Below are positions 15,906 through 24,007 of a stretch of DNA of 64,000 bases, piece after piece. The position numbers and the translations under genes are program-made. Every line of letters begins with the position of its first letter. Position 1 is the first letter of the stretch. The stretch is from Algoriphagus sp. (lineage in GTDB: Bacteria > Bacteroidota > Bacteroidia > Cytophagales > Cyclobacteriaceae). The stretch is from assembly GCA_018336015.1 (NCBI GenBank), contig JAGXQZ010000051.1, positions 62,001-126,000 on the forward strand, in the 5' to 3' direction. The notes under the pieces are model-generated. The model ran no database searches and was not told where the DNA came from. It worked only from the letters and a program-made list of their open reading frames with translations.

Positions 15906-16940
15906 TTACGATTGAGTTTCTTCGTCTACCTCAACTTGCTTTAGCCATTTCCTCACTGCCCCTTCTGATACACCGAGTTCCTGGGCTATTTTCACATTGG
16001 AATGACCTTCATTTTTGAGTTCCATGGCCTTGTCCTTCAGTTGAGATTTATCAACCGGATTTAGTTGCTTCAAATGATCCGACTCCTTTCCAAAGTGGAG
16101 AAACTTGAACGAGCTGAAATTTGAGTCTTTGCCGATTTTACAGACTAGGACATTTTCAGAAGGGTATTTAAAAGCTCCATACCTTACTTTGATCTGCTTC
16201 AGGTACTTAATGGATGGGTCTTTTTGACTTTCACCCACCGCAAAACAAGAATCGATGAGATTAATGAAGCTCTTACTTCCTTGGATATCATTCCTACTGA
16301 TCGGAGCGAAAAGGTTTCTTTTTGGAGTATGGGCAATCAGTAATATCGACCATCCGTGAATCTTTTTCAGATTGTTAAGCCTGATTAAAAATGGAGTGGT
16401 ATTTCTGGCTTTCTCATTGTCAGAAATGACACAGGACAAATTGTCAATGACCAGAATCTTTGCTTCTGACTTGGATGCTTGAATCTCTATCTCTTTAAAA
16501 AGGAAGCTTTCATATTCTTCGAAGGTTTCACCAAATCCATAAGGATTGATCTCTGCTCTAAGGAAAAGATCGCTGAATTCGAAATGATCATATAACTCGT
16601 CCTTATCTCTGTCATATTGAGCATACCTCATTTCAAATTGCTTGGAGGTCAATTCTAGGTCAAAATAGATCACCTTGGAAGGCTTAAGCTCCATTTCCAA
16701 TCCAAGTGTTGGAATACCTTTAGAGACACTATCAATGATTTGGACAGCTAAGAGAGATTTCCCTTGATTGGTATCTGCGAAGAGAATGCACAGCTCTTCT
16801 TCATACCAAAATTGCCCGAAAATCTTCTTGGGAATGGGTTTGCCTTTGGCTTCATCCATCCATTCATTGGCTGATTTGATGATTAAAAAATCACCGGAAT
16901 AGTGATTATGGGAATTTGAATTTTCAATTGATGAGATCAT
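15906..16940 (-). CDS. RepA-like AAA ATPase with C-terminal HTH
   Basis: A 344-residue RecA-fold ATPase of the RepA/AAA_25 kind. Walker A lies at residues 55-62 (ADTNQGKS), a FDLELT segment near 96 and Walker B ILVIDNLS near 170. The segment ILLIAHTPK is a typical sensor strand. The last 40 residues form a helix-turn-helix (HSNVKIAQELGVSEGAVRKW), an uncommon addition that may bind the nearby repeats. Such proteins act as replicative helicases of plasmids or of excised ICE circles. It is followed by the primase-like gene, suggesting a replication module. Confidence 0.83.
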   Translation of the reverse strand: MISSIENSNSHNHYSGDFLIIKSANEWMDEAKGKPIPKKIFGQFWYEEELCILFADTNQGKSLLAVQIIDSVSKGIPTLGLEMELKPSKVIYFDLELTSKQFEMRYAQYDRDKDELYDHFEFSDLFLRAEINPYGFGETFEEYESFLFKEIEIQASKSEAKILVIDNLSCVISDNEKARNTTPFLIRLNNLKKIHGWSILLIAHTPKRNLFAPISRNDIQGSKSFINLIDSCFAVGESQKDPSIKYLKQIKVRYGAFKYPSENVLVCKIGKDSNFSSFKFLHFGKESDHLKQLNPVDKSQLKDKAMELKNEGHSNVKIAQELGVSEGAVRKWLKQVEVDEETQS

Positions 16941-17197
16941 GATTTTAGCAATAAGATTTGGTCTAGCATTTTGGAGTAAATGCTACATTCCATTTTTAGG
17001 GAAACTTTTAGAATTAGACTGAGATAAAATCAGCCAACAGCCGGTTAGTGGCGTAGAGAAATGTAAGGACTGAAAAAGTCAAAAGAGGTGCCTGACCTAG
17101 GTTGACAATGATCAAAAGATTGTCCATCTTAGTGCATGTTTTTAATTTTCTGAGGGTTAAAAGCAATCTAAGAAACTGCCAATTGAGCATTTCCAAC
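16941..17197. other. Intergenic region between terminator and RepA-like gene
   Basis: About 260 bases between the HTH-gene terminator and the RepA-like gene. A 78-codon open frame crosses it, but it runs through the terminator stem and begins inside the decayed HTH gene, so I do not call it. The region should contain the promoter of the RepA-like gene. Confidence 0.4.
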
Positions 17198-17227
17198 AAA
17201 AGGAAAGGACAAACATCCTTTCCTTTT
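17198..17227 (-). terminator. Rho-independent terminator after the excisionase-like gene
   Basis: Perfect 12-bp arms AAAAGGAAAGGA (17,198-17,209) and its complement (17,216-17,227) flank a 6-nt loop. It directly follows the stop codon of the HTH gene on the minus strand. The stem ends in a T-run in both directions, so it may also act on plus-strand transcripts. Confidence 0.75.
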
Positions 17228-17529
17228 TTAGTTCTCAAACTCTCCTGCAAAAAATCTATCCACTTCTCTTTGGTGAATAAATCTTCTTTTTCCCCGGTAC
17301 ATGGAGCGAAACTCCTGACCCTTAGATTCAGAAACAGATTCCATTTTTGAAATAGAATAGTGGGACTTTACCCCAGTGGTTCCATGAACTCCTGAAGAGA
17401 CAACCATTCATCTTTGATAGATTTGCTACCTGGATTAATGCTGGAGATTTTCTCTTCCAGGTTTCTGAATTTCTCTTCTAGCCATTTTTGGCTAACAGCT
17501 GAAAACGGAATAAAAGTGTCTTGATTCAT
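17228..17529 (-). pseudogene. Excisionase-like HTH gene with a one-base frameshift
   Basis: From the ATG at 17,529 the frame gives 53 residues, ending EWLSLQEFMEPLG and a TAA at 17,370-17,368. Shifting by -1 inside the GGGG run at about 17,371-17,374 continues the helix-turn-helix as VKSHYSISKMES and then FRSMYRGKRRFIHQREVDRF, up to a TAA at 17,230-17,228. The joined product (100 residues) has the normal shape of the small HTH_17/Xis-like proteins beside Bacteroidota integrases. Either one G was lost (a real mutation or a sequencing error) or the ribosome slips -1; no standard X-XXY-YYZ slippery site is present. Confidence 0.78.
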
Positions 17530-17597
17530 TGTGATTTGAGTTTGATTTACTCAAATATATAGAAAAAAATAATATTCGGTCACTAGTGTCCGATTTT

Positions 17598-18293
17598 TTA
17601 TTGAGATAGATCAATAGGCTTCAGGGAATACAAATGGCGCATTTCAGCATCAAACTTTTCATCAAGCCATTTTTTCAATCCGGAGAGTCTCTGATCCTCA
17701 TTGAGATTGACCATCCTAAATTGTAGCCGATTTACTTCTGGCCAATTCAACGACTTATAAACCTTAAAAAATTCGAAAACCTGCTTTACCTCTTCAAATT
17801 CCATTATTCTCTGGAAAAGTCCCAAATCAAGGTGTTGTATCCCGGACAAGAAACGTGTGGCTCCGGCTACATCCAATAAATCAATCAAGTCTTGATTGAT
17901 TTCCGAAAGGATTACCCTCATTGCTTTATCCTCAAAAATCTGATCGAAATAATCTAGTACCTTTTCTAAGGATGCATTCTCATAGTGCTCATTGACTACC
18001 ATGGAAGGAGTAAATTCCACCCCCAATACATTTTCAAAGTAGTCTCGAAGTAACACAATATGCTTAACCTCTGCCTCGATAATATCAGTAACGTTTTGGC
18101 TAAAATGGCTTAAAATTGAAGGATCTCCTCCATTTTCATTTACATACCTTATCCCTAGCCTTGAAGCAAACTTGGTTTTAGCATTCTTGTACCTCACCAT
18201 TACATACAAAGGAAAACTGGATGACGATTTTCCAATCTTTTCTAACTCCTTGGCGTGATAATGCTTGATTGCAAGCTTCGTTTTCTTTTGCAT
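17598..18293 (-). CDS. Integrase-linked protein of unknown function
   Basis: A 231-residue protein in the same transcript as the integrase, starting 2 nt after its stop. The first 50 residues (FPLYVMVRYKNAKTKFASRL) look like the three-stranded arm-binding domain that starts many Bacteroidota integrases. The rest is helical and not recognised; no catalytic tyrosine recombinase motifs are present. A DNA-bending or directionality partner of the integrase is a plausible role, inferred only from the linkage and the N-terminal likeness. Confidence 0.7.
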   Translation of the reverse strand: MQKKTKLAIKHYHAKELEKIGKSSSSFPLYVMVRYKNAKTKFASRLGIRYVNENGGDPSILSHFSQNVTDIIEAEVKHIVLLRDYFENVLGVEFTPSMVVNEHYENASLEKVLDYFDQIFEDKAMRVILSEINQDLIDLLDVAGATRFLSGIQHLDLGLFQRIMEFEEVKQVFEFFKVYKSLNWPEVNRLQFRMVNLNEDQRLSGLKKWLDEKFDAEMRHLYSLKPIDLSQ

Positions 18294-18295
18294 GT

Positions 18296-19552
18296 CTATC
18301 TCTGAATGAAAGAAAGAATCCTTCGGTAAGTCTCCACCGTTTTCCTATCGGTATAGTATTTCTTTAGAACTGATCCCGGGGAATGTCCAAATATCATTCT
18401 AATATCATTATCATCCATCCCTAATCGATCTGTCCAAGTCCCAAAGGTCTTTCTTCCCACCTTATTTGAAAGCACATCCGGAAACTTGATTTTTTCTGCT
18501 AGTACTTTCAGGTGTTGATTAAACTTCTGTTCTGAAATAGCCACCTCCCTAGGAAACAAGTATTCTTCACCCTCTTGAAAGTACTTTTTGACAATCTTTT
18601 TGGCTGTTTCATTTAAAGGAATCCAAAACTCTTCTCCGTTCTTCTTTCGTTCTCCTTGGAGTACCAGATGCTCGGGATTTTCCTTTAGCAAGTTCCAGTC
18701 AAATCCATTTTCCGACTTAATCCCAATCAAATCATTATAATACAAGGCGGTATTGCAGAGCAATAAGAAAAGATCTCTAGTAACTTCTAGTCTTCGTTCC
18801 TCCGGAGAGAACTTCAAATTCTGAAGAAGTTCATATTGCTTATCATTCACATAAATGATCTTGTCAGGTCTTTTTGTTGAATTAATGTCCAGTCTTTCGA
18901 ATATCCCCTTTTTGAAAGGAACACTATATTGATCGCAATACTCACGGTAAATCACTTTGAGGCGATCTACATATTTGGCGACGGTGGCATCGGAATTTAT
19001 CTCGGTGGAATCGCTGCGCAAAAAATCTATCAGTCCCAGAATATAGGATTCATCGATATCCGCCATCATGGCCTGACTCCGATAACTGTCCACCAAATTT
19101 TTCAAGGTCACATAGACCTTCTTGGTACCCTCTGCCTTCTTGGAGGTCGATCCAAACTTTAATGAATAATCTATATAGGATGAAATCTTATCACTTGCCC
19201 CTGGGGCAATAGTACCATTTACCCCTTTTATTCTTTTTCCTTGATGTTTTACCAAGTAAAAAGTTTTCAATTTCTCCGCAGTCAAAATTTCACCACGCTT
19301 AGAAAAATCATGAATTATTTCTTTGAGATGGTGAATTTCGCGGGCAATTAACCGATTATGGGAATCGGCATATTTATACTGACTGTTTACCCATTTGAGA
19401 GCTTTCCCAGACCATGCATTTCTAGGGATTTTTTCAAGATTGAGATTGATATAGTGTCTCCCTTTTCGATTAATGGATAAATAAATCGTTTCACCTTCGG
19501 AGGATTTTTTGCCCTTCGGATTCAAAACCGCAGAAATTTTGAAATCTATCAT
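18296..19552 (-). CDS. int: Divergent tyrosine integrase of the ICE
   Basis: A 418-residue integrase with an N-terminal arm-binding domain (about 1-90), a SAM-like core-binding domain (about 120-225) and a C-terminal catalytic domain. ArgII (R367 in VGRKTFGT), the late His (H390 in FGHSPG) and the nucleophile Tyr (Y400 in KKYYTD) are present. The usual first Arg (TGLR) is replaced: the text reads CNTALYYNDL with Tyr271 there. The usual H of HxxR is Lys364. CTnDOT IntDOT also lacks the first Arg, so the enzyme may be active. It would recombine the element into the adjacent tRNA gene. Confidence 0.88.
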   Translation of the reverse strand: MIDFKISAVLNPKGKKSSEGETIYLSINRKGRHYINLNLEKIPRNAWSGKALKWVNSQYKYADSHNRLIAREIHHLKEIIHDFSKRGEILTAEKLKTFYLVKHQGKRIKGVNGTIAPGASDKISSYIDYSLKFGSTSKKAEGTKKVYVTLKNLVDSYRSQAMMADIDESYILGLIDFLRSDSTEINSDATVAKYVDRLKVIYREYCDQYSVPFKKGIFERLDINSTKRPDKIIYVNDKQYELLQNLKFSPEERRLEVTRDLFLLLCNTALYYNDLIGIKSENGFDWNLLKENPEHLVLQGERKKNGEEFWIPLNETAKKIVKKYFQEGEEYLFPREVAISEQKFNQHLKVLAEKIKFPDVLSNKVGRKTFGTWTDRLGMDDNDIRMIFGHSPGSVLKKYYTDRKTVETYRRILSFIQR

Positions 19553-19578
19553 GGTTCAAAATACCGATAAAAATTAAA

Positions 19579-19626
19579 GCGGACAAGAAGGCGGACAAAT
19601 TGGGGGACAAAAAAGGGGACAAAATC
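19579..19626. repeat. Four tandem 12-nt repeats, candidate integrase arm sites
   Basis: Four head-to-tail 12-mers start at 19,579, 19,591, 19,603 and 19,615. Each contains G(C/G)GGACAA followed by an A-rich quartet. They lie between the integrase start codon and the tRNA, where arm-type sites for the integrase N-terminal domain are expected. They could also be an operator for int expression. Confidence 0.65.
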
Positions 19627-19686
19627 ATTCGAATTTATCAGAATCAAATAGATTCGAAATTGTTCTAAATGCCTGAAAAACAAAAA

Positions 19687-19716
19687 ACTCTGAATAATTT
19701 TTACATTATTCAGAGT
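19687..19716 (-). terminator. Rho-independent terminator of the tRNA-fMet gene
   Basis: A perfect 12-bp stem (19,687-19,698 with 19,705-19,716) and 6-nt loop. On the minus strand it is followed by six T residues, 8 nt after the tRNA 3' end. It ends tRNA transcription before the integrase gene. The att junction may lie between it and the tRNA. Confidence 0.82.
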
Positions 19717-19723
19717 CTAAAAG

Positions 19724-19796
<73 letters not shown>

Positions 19797-19807
19797 ATAT
19801 TGTGATG

Positions 19808-19837
19808 CAAAGGTAAGGGCAAACTCTCAAAAATCAA
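19808..19837 (-). promoter_or_regulatory. Bacteroidota-type promoter of tRNA-fMet
   Basis: On the minus strand a -33 TTG (19,837-19,835) and a -7 TACCTTTG (19,815-19,808) are separated by 19 nt. This matches the Bacteroides consensus TTG-N19-23-TAnnTTTG, 12 nt before the tRNA 5' end. A second TACCTTTG on the plus strand at 19,839-19,846 may serve era in the opposite direction. Confidence 0.7.
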
Positions 19838-19863
19838 GTACCTTTGCAAAAAAATCTTTGAAA

Positions 19864-20757
19864 ATGGCCCAAACTCCTCATAGAGCGGGATTTGTCAATA
19901 TCGTCGGAAAACCAAACGTGGGTAAATCCACCTTGATGAATATCCTAGTGGGTGAGCGGCTATCCATAGTCTCTTCCAAAGCTCAAACCACCCGGCATCG
20001 AATTCTTGGTCTGATTAATACGGATGAGTATCAGATCGTCTTTTCTGACACGCCCGGAATGCTCAAACCAAAATATGAGCTTCACAAAAGCATGATGGGA
20101 TTTGTCAATCTTTCTCTCGAGGATGCAGATGTGATCGTATTTGTCACTGACCTCTATGAAAATGAAGAGGAAATCGAAGATGTAATCCGAAAAATCAACG
20201 AATCAGGCATCCCGATCCTTTTGGTGATCAACAAAATTGACCTTGCCAAAGAAGGCCAATTGGAGGAAGTCACTCAGTATTGGACTTCAAGAATCCAGGC
20301 GACCACGGTAATTCCTATATCTGCAAAAGAGCAGTTTAATACTGAACGGATTTTACAGGAAATTGTGGAAAGGCTACCAGTGCACCCCCCTTTTTACGAC
20401 AAAGATGAACTAACTGACCGACCAGAACGGTTCTTTGCCTCTGAGATCATTCGGGAGAAGATCTTTACCAATTACAAAAAGGAAATCCCCTATAGCACCG
20501 AAGTGGGTATTGAGGATTTCCACGAAGAAGAAAATATCATTAGAATCCGAGCTACCATTTTTGTGGAGCGCGATAGTCAAAAAGGGATTATCATCGGAGA
20601 TAAAGGCAAAATGCTCAAGAAAGTAGGAACAGAAGCACGAGCTGATCTGGAAAAGTTTTTCGGAAAGAAAATCTTTTTGGAAACATTCGTTAAAGTCGAA
20701 TTAGACTGGCGAAAGAATAAATTGAAACTAAAAAAATTCGGGTACGACCCCTCTTAA
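19864..20757 (+). CDS. era: GTPase Era
   Basis: A 297-residue GTP-binding protein that binds 16S rRNA and aids 30S subunit maturation. G1 is GKPNVGKST, G3 SDTPGM, G4 NKID and the C-terminal KH domain includes GIIIGDKGKMLKKVG. The start at the ATG of 19,864 is preferred over an in-frame TTG at 19,858 because it gives the usual N-terminus MAQTPHRAGFVNIVGKP. It is followed after 3 nt by der, so the two ribosome assembly GTPases are co-expressed. A TACCTTTG element lies 18 nt upstream. Confidence 0.97.
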   Translation: MAQTPHRAGFVNIVGKPNVGKSTLMNILVGERLSIVSSKAQTTRHRILGLINTDEYQIVFSDTPGMLKPKYELHKSMMGFVNLSLEDADVIVFVTDLYENEEEIEDVIRKINESGIPILLVINKIDLAKEGQLEEVTQYWTSRIQATTVIPISAKEQFNTERILQEIVERLPVHPPFYDKDELTDRPERFFASEIIREKIFTNYKKEIPYSTEVGIEDFHEEENIIRIRATIFVERDSQKGIIIGDKGKMLKKVGTEARADLEKFFGKKIFLETFVKVELDWRKNKLKLKKFGYDPS

Positions 20758-20760
20758 CTT

Positions 20761-22074
20761 ATGGCAAATATAGTAGCAATCGTAGGCAGACCCAATGTGG
20801 GAAAATCTACTCTTTTTAACCGCTTGGTAGAAGAACGAAAGGCCATTGAGGACAACTTGAGTGGAGTGACCCGAGACCGGCACTACGGCCATGCGCAGTG
20901 GTCTGGCAAATTTTTCTCGGTGATCGATACAGGAGGTTATGTCACAGGTTCTGAAGATATTTTTGAAGCAGAAATCAGAAAGCAAGTGAAGCTGGCCATT
21001 GAAGAGGCAGATGTAATCCTTTTTGTAGTGGACTGTAATGATGGCTTAACAGATTTGGACTCTGAATTTGCAAACGAACTCAGGGGCACCAAAAAACCTC
21101 TTTATATAGTCGCAAACAAAGCTGATAACAGAGAAAAAGCTTTTATGGCCAATGAGTTTTATCAGATGGGCCTAAGTGCTTTTGAAATATTCCCAATTGC
21201 AGCTGTAAGTGGAAGTGGTACAGGCGAACTTTTGGATGCTGTAATAACACATTTCAAAGATGAAGGAGAAGAAGATCCAGATGCAGGTGTGCCAAAAATC
21301 TCTATTTTGGGAAGGCCTAATGTGGGCAAATCTTCTTTTCTTAATGCTCTACTTGGCCAAGAGAGATCTATTGTGACCGATGAAGCAGGTACCACAAGAG
21401 ATGCAATCCACACGCGATACAAATTTTTTGGCAAAGACTTTATCATTACAGACACAGCCGGAATCCGTAAAAAAGCTAAGGTAAAAGAAGACATCGAGTT
21501 TTACTCTGTTATGCGTTCATTGAGGACGTTGGAAGAATCAGATGTCGTGATCGTGATGGTAGATGCCACTCGAGGGCTGGAAGCTCAGGACATTAACCTG
21601 ATTGGATTGGCAATCAAAAATAACAAAGGAATAATGATCATGGTGAATAAATGGGATCTTATAGAAAAAGATCACAAAACCATGAACAAAATCAAAGATG
21701 AAATGCTGGACCGACTTGGTGAACATAAGTGGATTCCAATCATCTTTACCTCAGTGGTAGAAAAGCAAAGAATCTTCCAAGCTATTGAGCTTGCTGTTAA
21801 AGTTTATGAAAACAAAACAAGAAGAGTCACTACCTCAAAATTGAATGATATCATGCTGCAGGAAATTGAAAAATATCCTCCTCCAGCTTGGAAAGGCAAA
21901 TACATCAAGATTAAATACGTAACTCAGCTTCCTACCAAAAATCCTGTTTTTGCCTTTTTCTGTAATCTTCCACAATACATCAAAGATCCTTACACCAGAT
22001 ACTTGGAAAACCGTCTGAGAGAAAACTTTGATTTTGAAGGAGTTCCTGTAAAAATTGTTTATAAAAACAAATAA
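20761..22074 (+). CDS. der: GTPase Der (EngA)
   Basis: A 437-residue double GTPase for 50S ribosomal subunit assembly. The first G domain begins with GRPNVGKSTLF near residue 10 and includes DTGG. The second has GRPNVGKSSF near 183 and DTAGI, followed by NKWD. A C-terminal KH-like domain ends at residue 437 (IKYVTQLPTKNPVFAFFCN). It lies 3 nt after era with a normal length and no unusual features. Confidence 0.97.
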   Translation: MANIVAIVGRPNVGKSTLFNRLVEERKAIEDNLSGVTRDRHYGHAQWSGKFFSVIDTGGYVTGSEDIFEAEIRKQVKLAIEEADVILFVVDCNDGLTDLDSEFANELRGTKKPLYIVANKADNREKAFMANEFYQMGLSAFEIFPIAAVSGSGTGELLDAVITHFKDEGEEDPDAGVPKISILGRPNVGKSSFLNALLGQERSIVTDEAGTTRDAIHTRYKFFGKDFIITDTAGIRKKAKVKEDIEFYSVMRSLRTLEESDVVIVMVDATRGLEAQDINLIGLAIKNNKGIMIMVNKWDLIEKDHKTMNKIKDEMLDRLGEHKWIPIIFTSVVEKQRIFQAIELAVKVYENKTRRVTTSKLNDIMLQEIEKYPPPAWKGKYIKIKYVTQLPTKNPVFAFFCNLPQYIKDPYTRYLENRLRENFDFEGVPVKIVYKNK

Positions 22075-22092
22075 AAAATATTTGAACGGCTC

Positions 22093-22124
22093 TTGCACAA
22101 TTGAAAATATTACTAGTACCTTTG
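22093..22124 (+). promoter_or_regulatory. Strong Bacteroidota promoter of the Ala-rich lipoprotein gene
   Basis: TTG at 22,093-22,095, 21 nt spacer, then TACCTTTG at 22,117-22,124: a full match to the TTG-N19-23-TAnnTTTG consensus. It lies 26 nt before the ATG of the small lipoprotein gene. Confidence 0.78.
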
Positions 22125-22150
22125 TATTGTAATTAAGAAAACCATAACAA

Positions 22151-22369
22151 ATGAAAAAGGTATTTGCAATTTTCGCAATCGCTGGTTTGATCGCTACTGC
22201 ATCTTGCGGTGGAAAGTCAACTGAAGAACAAGCTGCTGCTGACTCTATCGCTGCTGCTGCTAAAGCTGATTCTATCGCTGCTGTTGAAGCTGCTGCTGCT
22301 GCCGCTGCTCAAGCTGCTGCTGATTCTGCTGCTGCTGCTGCTGACACTACTGCTGCTGTTGCTCAGTAA
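22151..22369 (+). CDS. Small alanine-rich lipoprotein
   Basis: A 72-residue lipoprotein. The signal peptide ends in a lipobox-like TASC-GG around residues 16-21, so Cys is the acylation site. The mature part is almost only Ala, Asp, Ser and Glu, with repeated AADSIAA and long Ala runs encoded by GCTGCT tracts, giving an extended helix. Such genes are common and highly expressed in Bacteroidota and may be an Lpp-like envelope spacer, though no function is proven. It has its own strong promoter and its own terminator (22,399). Confidence 0.8.
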   Translation: MKKVFAIFAIAGLIATASCGGKSTEEQAAADSIAAAAKADSIAAVEAAAAAAAQAAADSAAAAADTTAAVAQ

Positions 22370-22398
22370 TCAACACACACCACGCGTGAAAAAATTAA

Positions 22399-22428
22399 GA
22401 GTTCCGAAATCGGAGCTCTTTTTTTTTA
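22399..22428 (+). terminator. Rho-independent terminator after the Ala-rich lipoprotein
   Basis: An 8-bp stem GAGTTCCG/CGGAGCTC with one G-T pair, loop AAAT, then about ten T residues. It lies 30 nt after the stop codon on the plus strand. Confidence 0.85.
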
Positions 22429-22440
22429 TTTTTAGCCCTT

Positions 22441-23064
22441 ATGAATATCCCGCCTGAACTTTTACAAATTTTCACCAAACACCTTCCTTCAAACTCAATC
22501 CAATATTGCATTACTCTATGGAGTGAAACCCCCTTTTTACTACAAATCAAAAAACCAAGAAACAGCAAACTTGGGGATTTTAGGTATAGAAAGGACAGGA
22601 AAATGCAAACTATCACACTCAACTCGGACCTGAATCCCTTTCAATTTTTACTCACCTATATTCATGAAATAGCTCATCTGAGAGTTTTTGAAAATTTAGG
22701 ATCCAATCATGTGCCTCATGGGGCAGATTGGAAATCAATGTTTCAACAACTCATGGTCCCAATACTCTCTGAAAGCATCTTTCCGCATGATTTATTGATT
22801 CCGCTTCGACTCCACATGAAAAACCCCTCATCTAGTTCGTCAAGAGATTTATTTCTAATGAAGGAGATGAGTAAATACGACAAAAAGGAATCAACTGCTC
22901 AGGAAGTATTTCTTTCTGATGTCATGCCAGGTACCACGTTCCTTCTAGCAGGCAGGAAATTCAAAAAGGGTGAAACTAGACGAACCAGAATTCTTTGTGA
23001 AGAGGTGGACACTGGAAAAAAATTCTTGGTCTCAACTTTGGCCAAAGTTAAACCCTTAGATTAA
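22441..23064 (+). CDS. SprT-like zinc metalloprotease-fold protein
   Basis: A 207-residue protein with the HExxH motif YIHEIAHLRVFENLG near residue 76 and a second conserved His in HVPHGADWKSMF, the SprT-family pattern. Bacterial SprT-like proteins are putative metalloproteases; eukaryotic Spartan cleaves DNA-protein crosslinks. The C-terminal 60 residues lack a clear zinc ribbon. Its last codons overlap the end of scpB by 4 nt in the opposite orientation. No terminator separates the two, so they may form antisense 3' ends. Confidence 0.82.
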   Translation: MNIPPELLQIFTKHLPSNSIQYCITLWSETPFLLQIKKPRNSKLGDFRYRKDRKMQTITLNSDLNPFQFLLTYIHEIAHLRVFENLGSNHVPHGADWKSMFQQLMVPILSESIFPHDLLIPLRLHMKNPSSSSSRDLFLMKEMSKYDKKESTAQEVFLSDVMPGTTFLLAGRKFKKGETRRTRILCEEVDTGKKFLVSTLAKVKPLD

Positions 23065-23621
23065 TCTCGCTCCTCACCTATCTGATTTTCCGGCTGAGAG
23101 AAATCCTTTGGTTGAGGTAGGTCTTGTAAAGAATTGATCCCAAAGTACTCCATAAACTTTTCGGATGTACCGTAGATCAAAGGCTTACCTACTCCCTCCG
23201 ACTTTCCTTTGATCTCGATCAACTCCTTTTCCAAAAGCTTTTGCACGGAATATTCACTGTTTACACCCCGAATCTGCTCTACTTCTCCTTTGGTGATTGG
23301 TTGCTTGTAGGCAATAATTGAAAGGGTTTCCAATTGGGCTGAAGAAAGTCTTTTTTGAGACTGTTGTTTGAGGAGAATACTGATGCTTGTCTGATAGGAT
23401 GGTTTGGTAAGAAACTGGTATCCTCCACCCAAATGCTCCAATGCAAAGGCAAAATCTTCTTGATTGTACTTTTTTCTCAACTCATAGATGGCACTCTCAA
23501 CATGATCCATGGGCACTTCAGCCTCAAACATCTCAGAGAGACATTTGACGATCTCAGTGACAGTCAAGGGCTCTGGAGCACAAAAAATGAGTGCTTCAAT
23601 ATGTCGATGAAGAAAATCCAA
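23061..23621 (-). CDS. scpB: Segregation and condensation protein ScpB
   Basis: A 186-residue ScpB with two winged-helix repeats (EALIFCAPEPLTVTEIVKCL and LETLSIIAYKQPITKGEVEQ). It forms the bacterial condensin accessory complex with ScpA and SMC and helps chromosome compaction. scpA is not in the window. It follows the DksA-like gene by 2 nt, likely as one transcript, and converges with the SprT-like gene. Length is normal. Confidence 0.93.
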   Translation of the reverse strand: MDFLHRHIEALIFCAPEPLTVTEIVKCLSEMFEAEVPMDHVESAIYELRKKYNQEDFAFALEHLGGGYQFLTKPSYQTSISILLKQQSQKRLSSAQLETLSIIAYKQPITKGEVEQIRGVNSEYSVQKLLEKELIEIKGKSEGVGKPLIYGTSEKFMEYFGINSLQDLPQPKDFSQPENQIGEERD

Positions 23622-23623
23622 GA

Positions 23624-24007
23624 TTACTTTTTGGCCAGTTTCGCCTCGATAGAATGCATGGTATGCGGTACAGCTTTAAGTCGGTCTTTAGCGATCAATT
23701 TGCCGGTATCCACGCAAATGCCATAAGTGCCATTTTTGATGCGTATTAGAGCATTTTCCAAGTTGATCACAAACTTCTGTTGTCTAGCAGCCAATTGACT
23801 CAAGTTTTCACGCTCAAGAGTATCCGCACCATCTTCCAAAAGTTTGGAGGTCGAAGCGGTATAATCAGTCCCACTATCATTTTTCTTACTCAAGGTTTCC
23901 TTGAGCGAATGAAGCTCTGTTTTTGCCACTGCTAATTTTTGAAGAATTATCTCTTCAAACTCTCTAAGCTCTTCTTGTGAGTAGGCTGTTTTTTCTTCTT
24001 GGCTCAT
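23624..24007 (-). CDS. DksA/TraR-like protein without a four-Cys zinc site
   Basis: A 127-residue protein with an N-terminal coiled coil (residues 5-80) and a C-terminal globular part (GTYGICVDTGKLIAKDRLKA, then VPHTM). This matches the TraR/DksA fold of Bacteroidota. The canonical four zinc-binding Cys are not there: only one Cys remains and His and Thr occupy other positions, as in other Cytophagia copies I recall. DksA-like proteins bind RNA polymerase with ppGpp; that role is inferred. It shares a transcript with scpB. Confidence 0.8.
   Translation of the reverse strand: MSQEEKTAYSQEELREFEEIILQKLAVAKTELHSLKETLSKKNDSGTDYTASTSKLLEDGADTLERENLSQLAARQQKFVINLENALIRIKNGTYGICVDTGKLIAKDRLKAVPHTMHSIEAKLAKK

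Noticed and set aside
15812..16018. Plus-strand frame encoding a Tyr-Ser-rich peptide across the TCGTAC repeats
   Set aside because: The peptide repeats just mirror the 9-nt DNA repeats, and the frame is antisense to the end of the RepA-like gene.
17014..17250. Minus-strand open frame of 78 codons
   Set aside because: It runs from inside the shifted HTH gene through the perfect terminator stem at 17,198-17,227 and has no conserved features, so it is probably chance.
22151..22369. Overlapping Leu-rich frame in the +2 register of the Ala-rich gene
   Set aside because: Leu runs are the shadow of GCTGCT repeats; the Ala-rich frame has signal peptide, lipobox, promoter and terminator.
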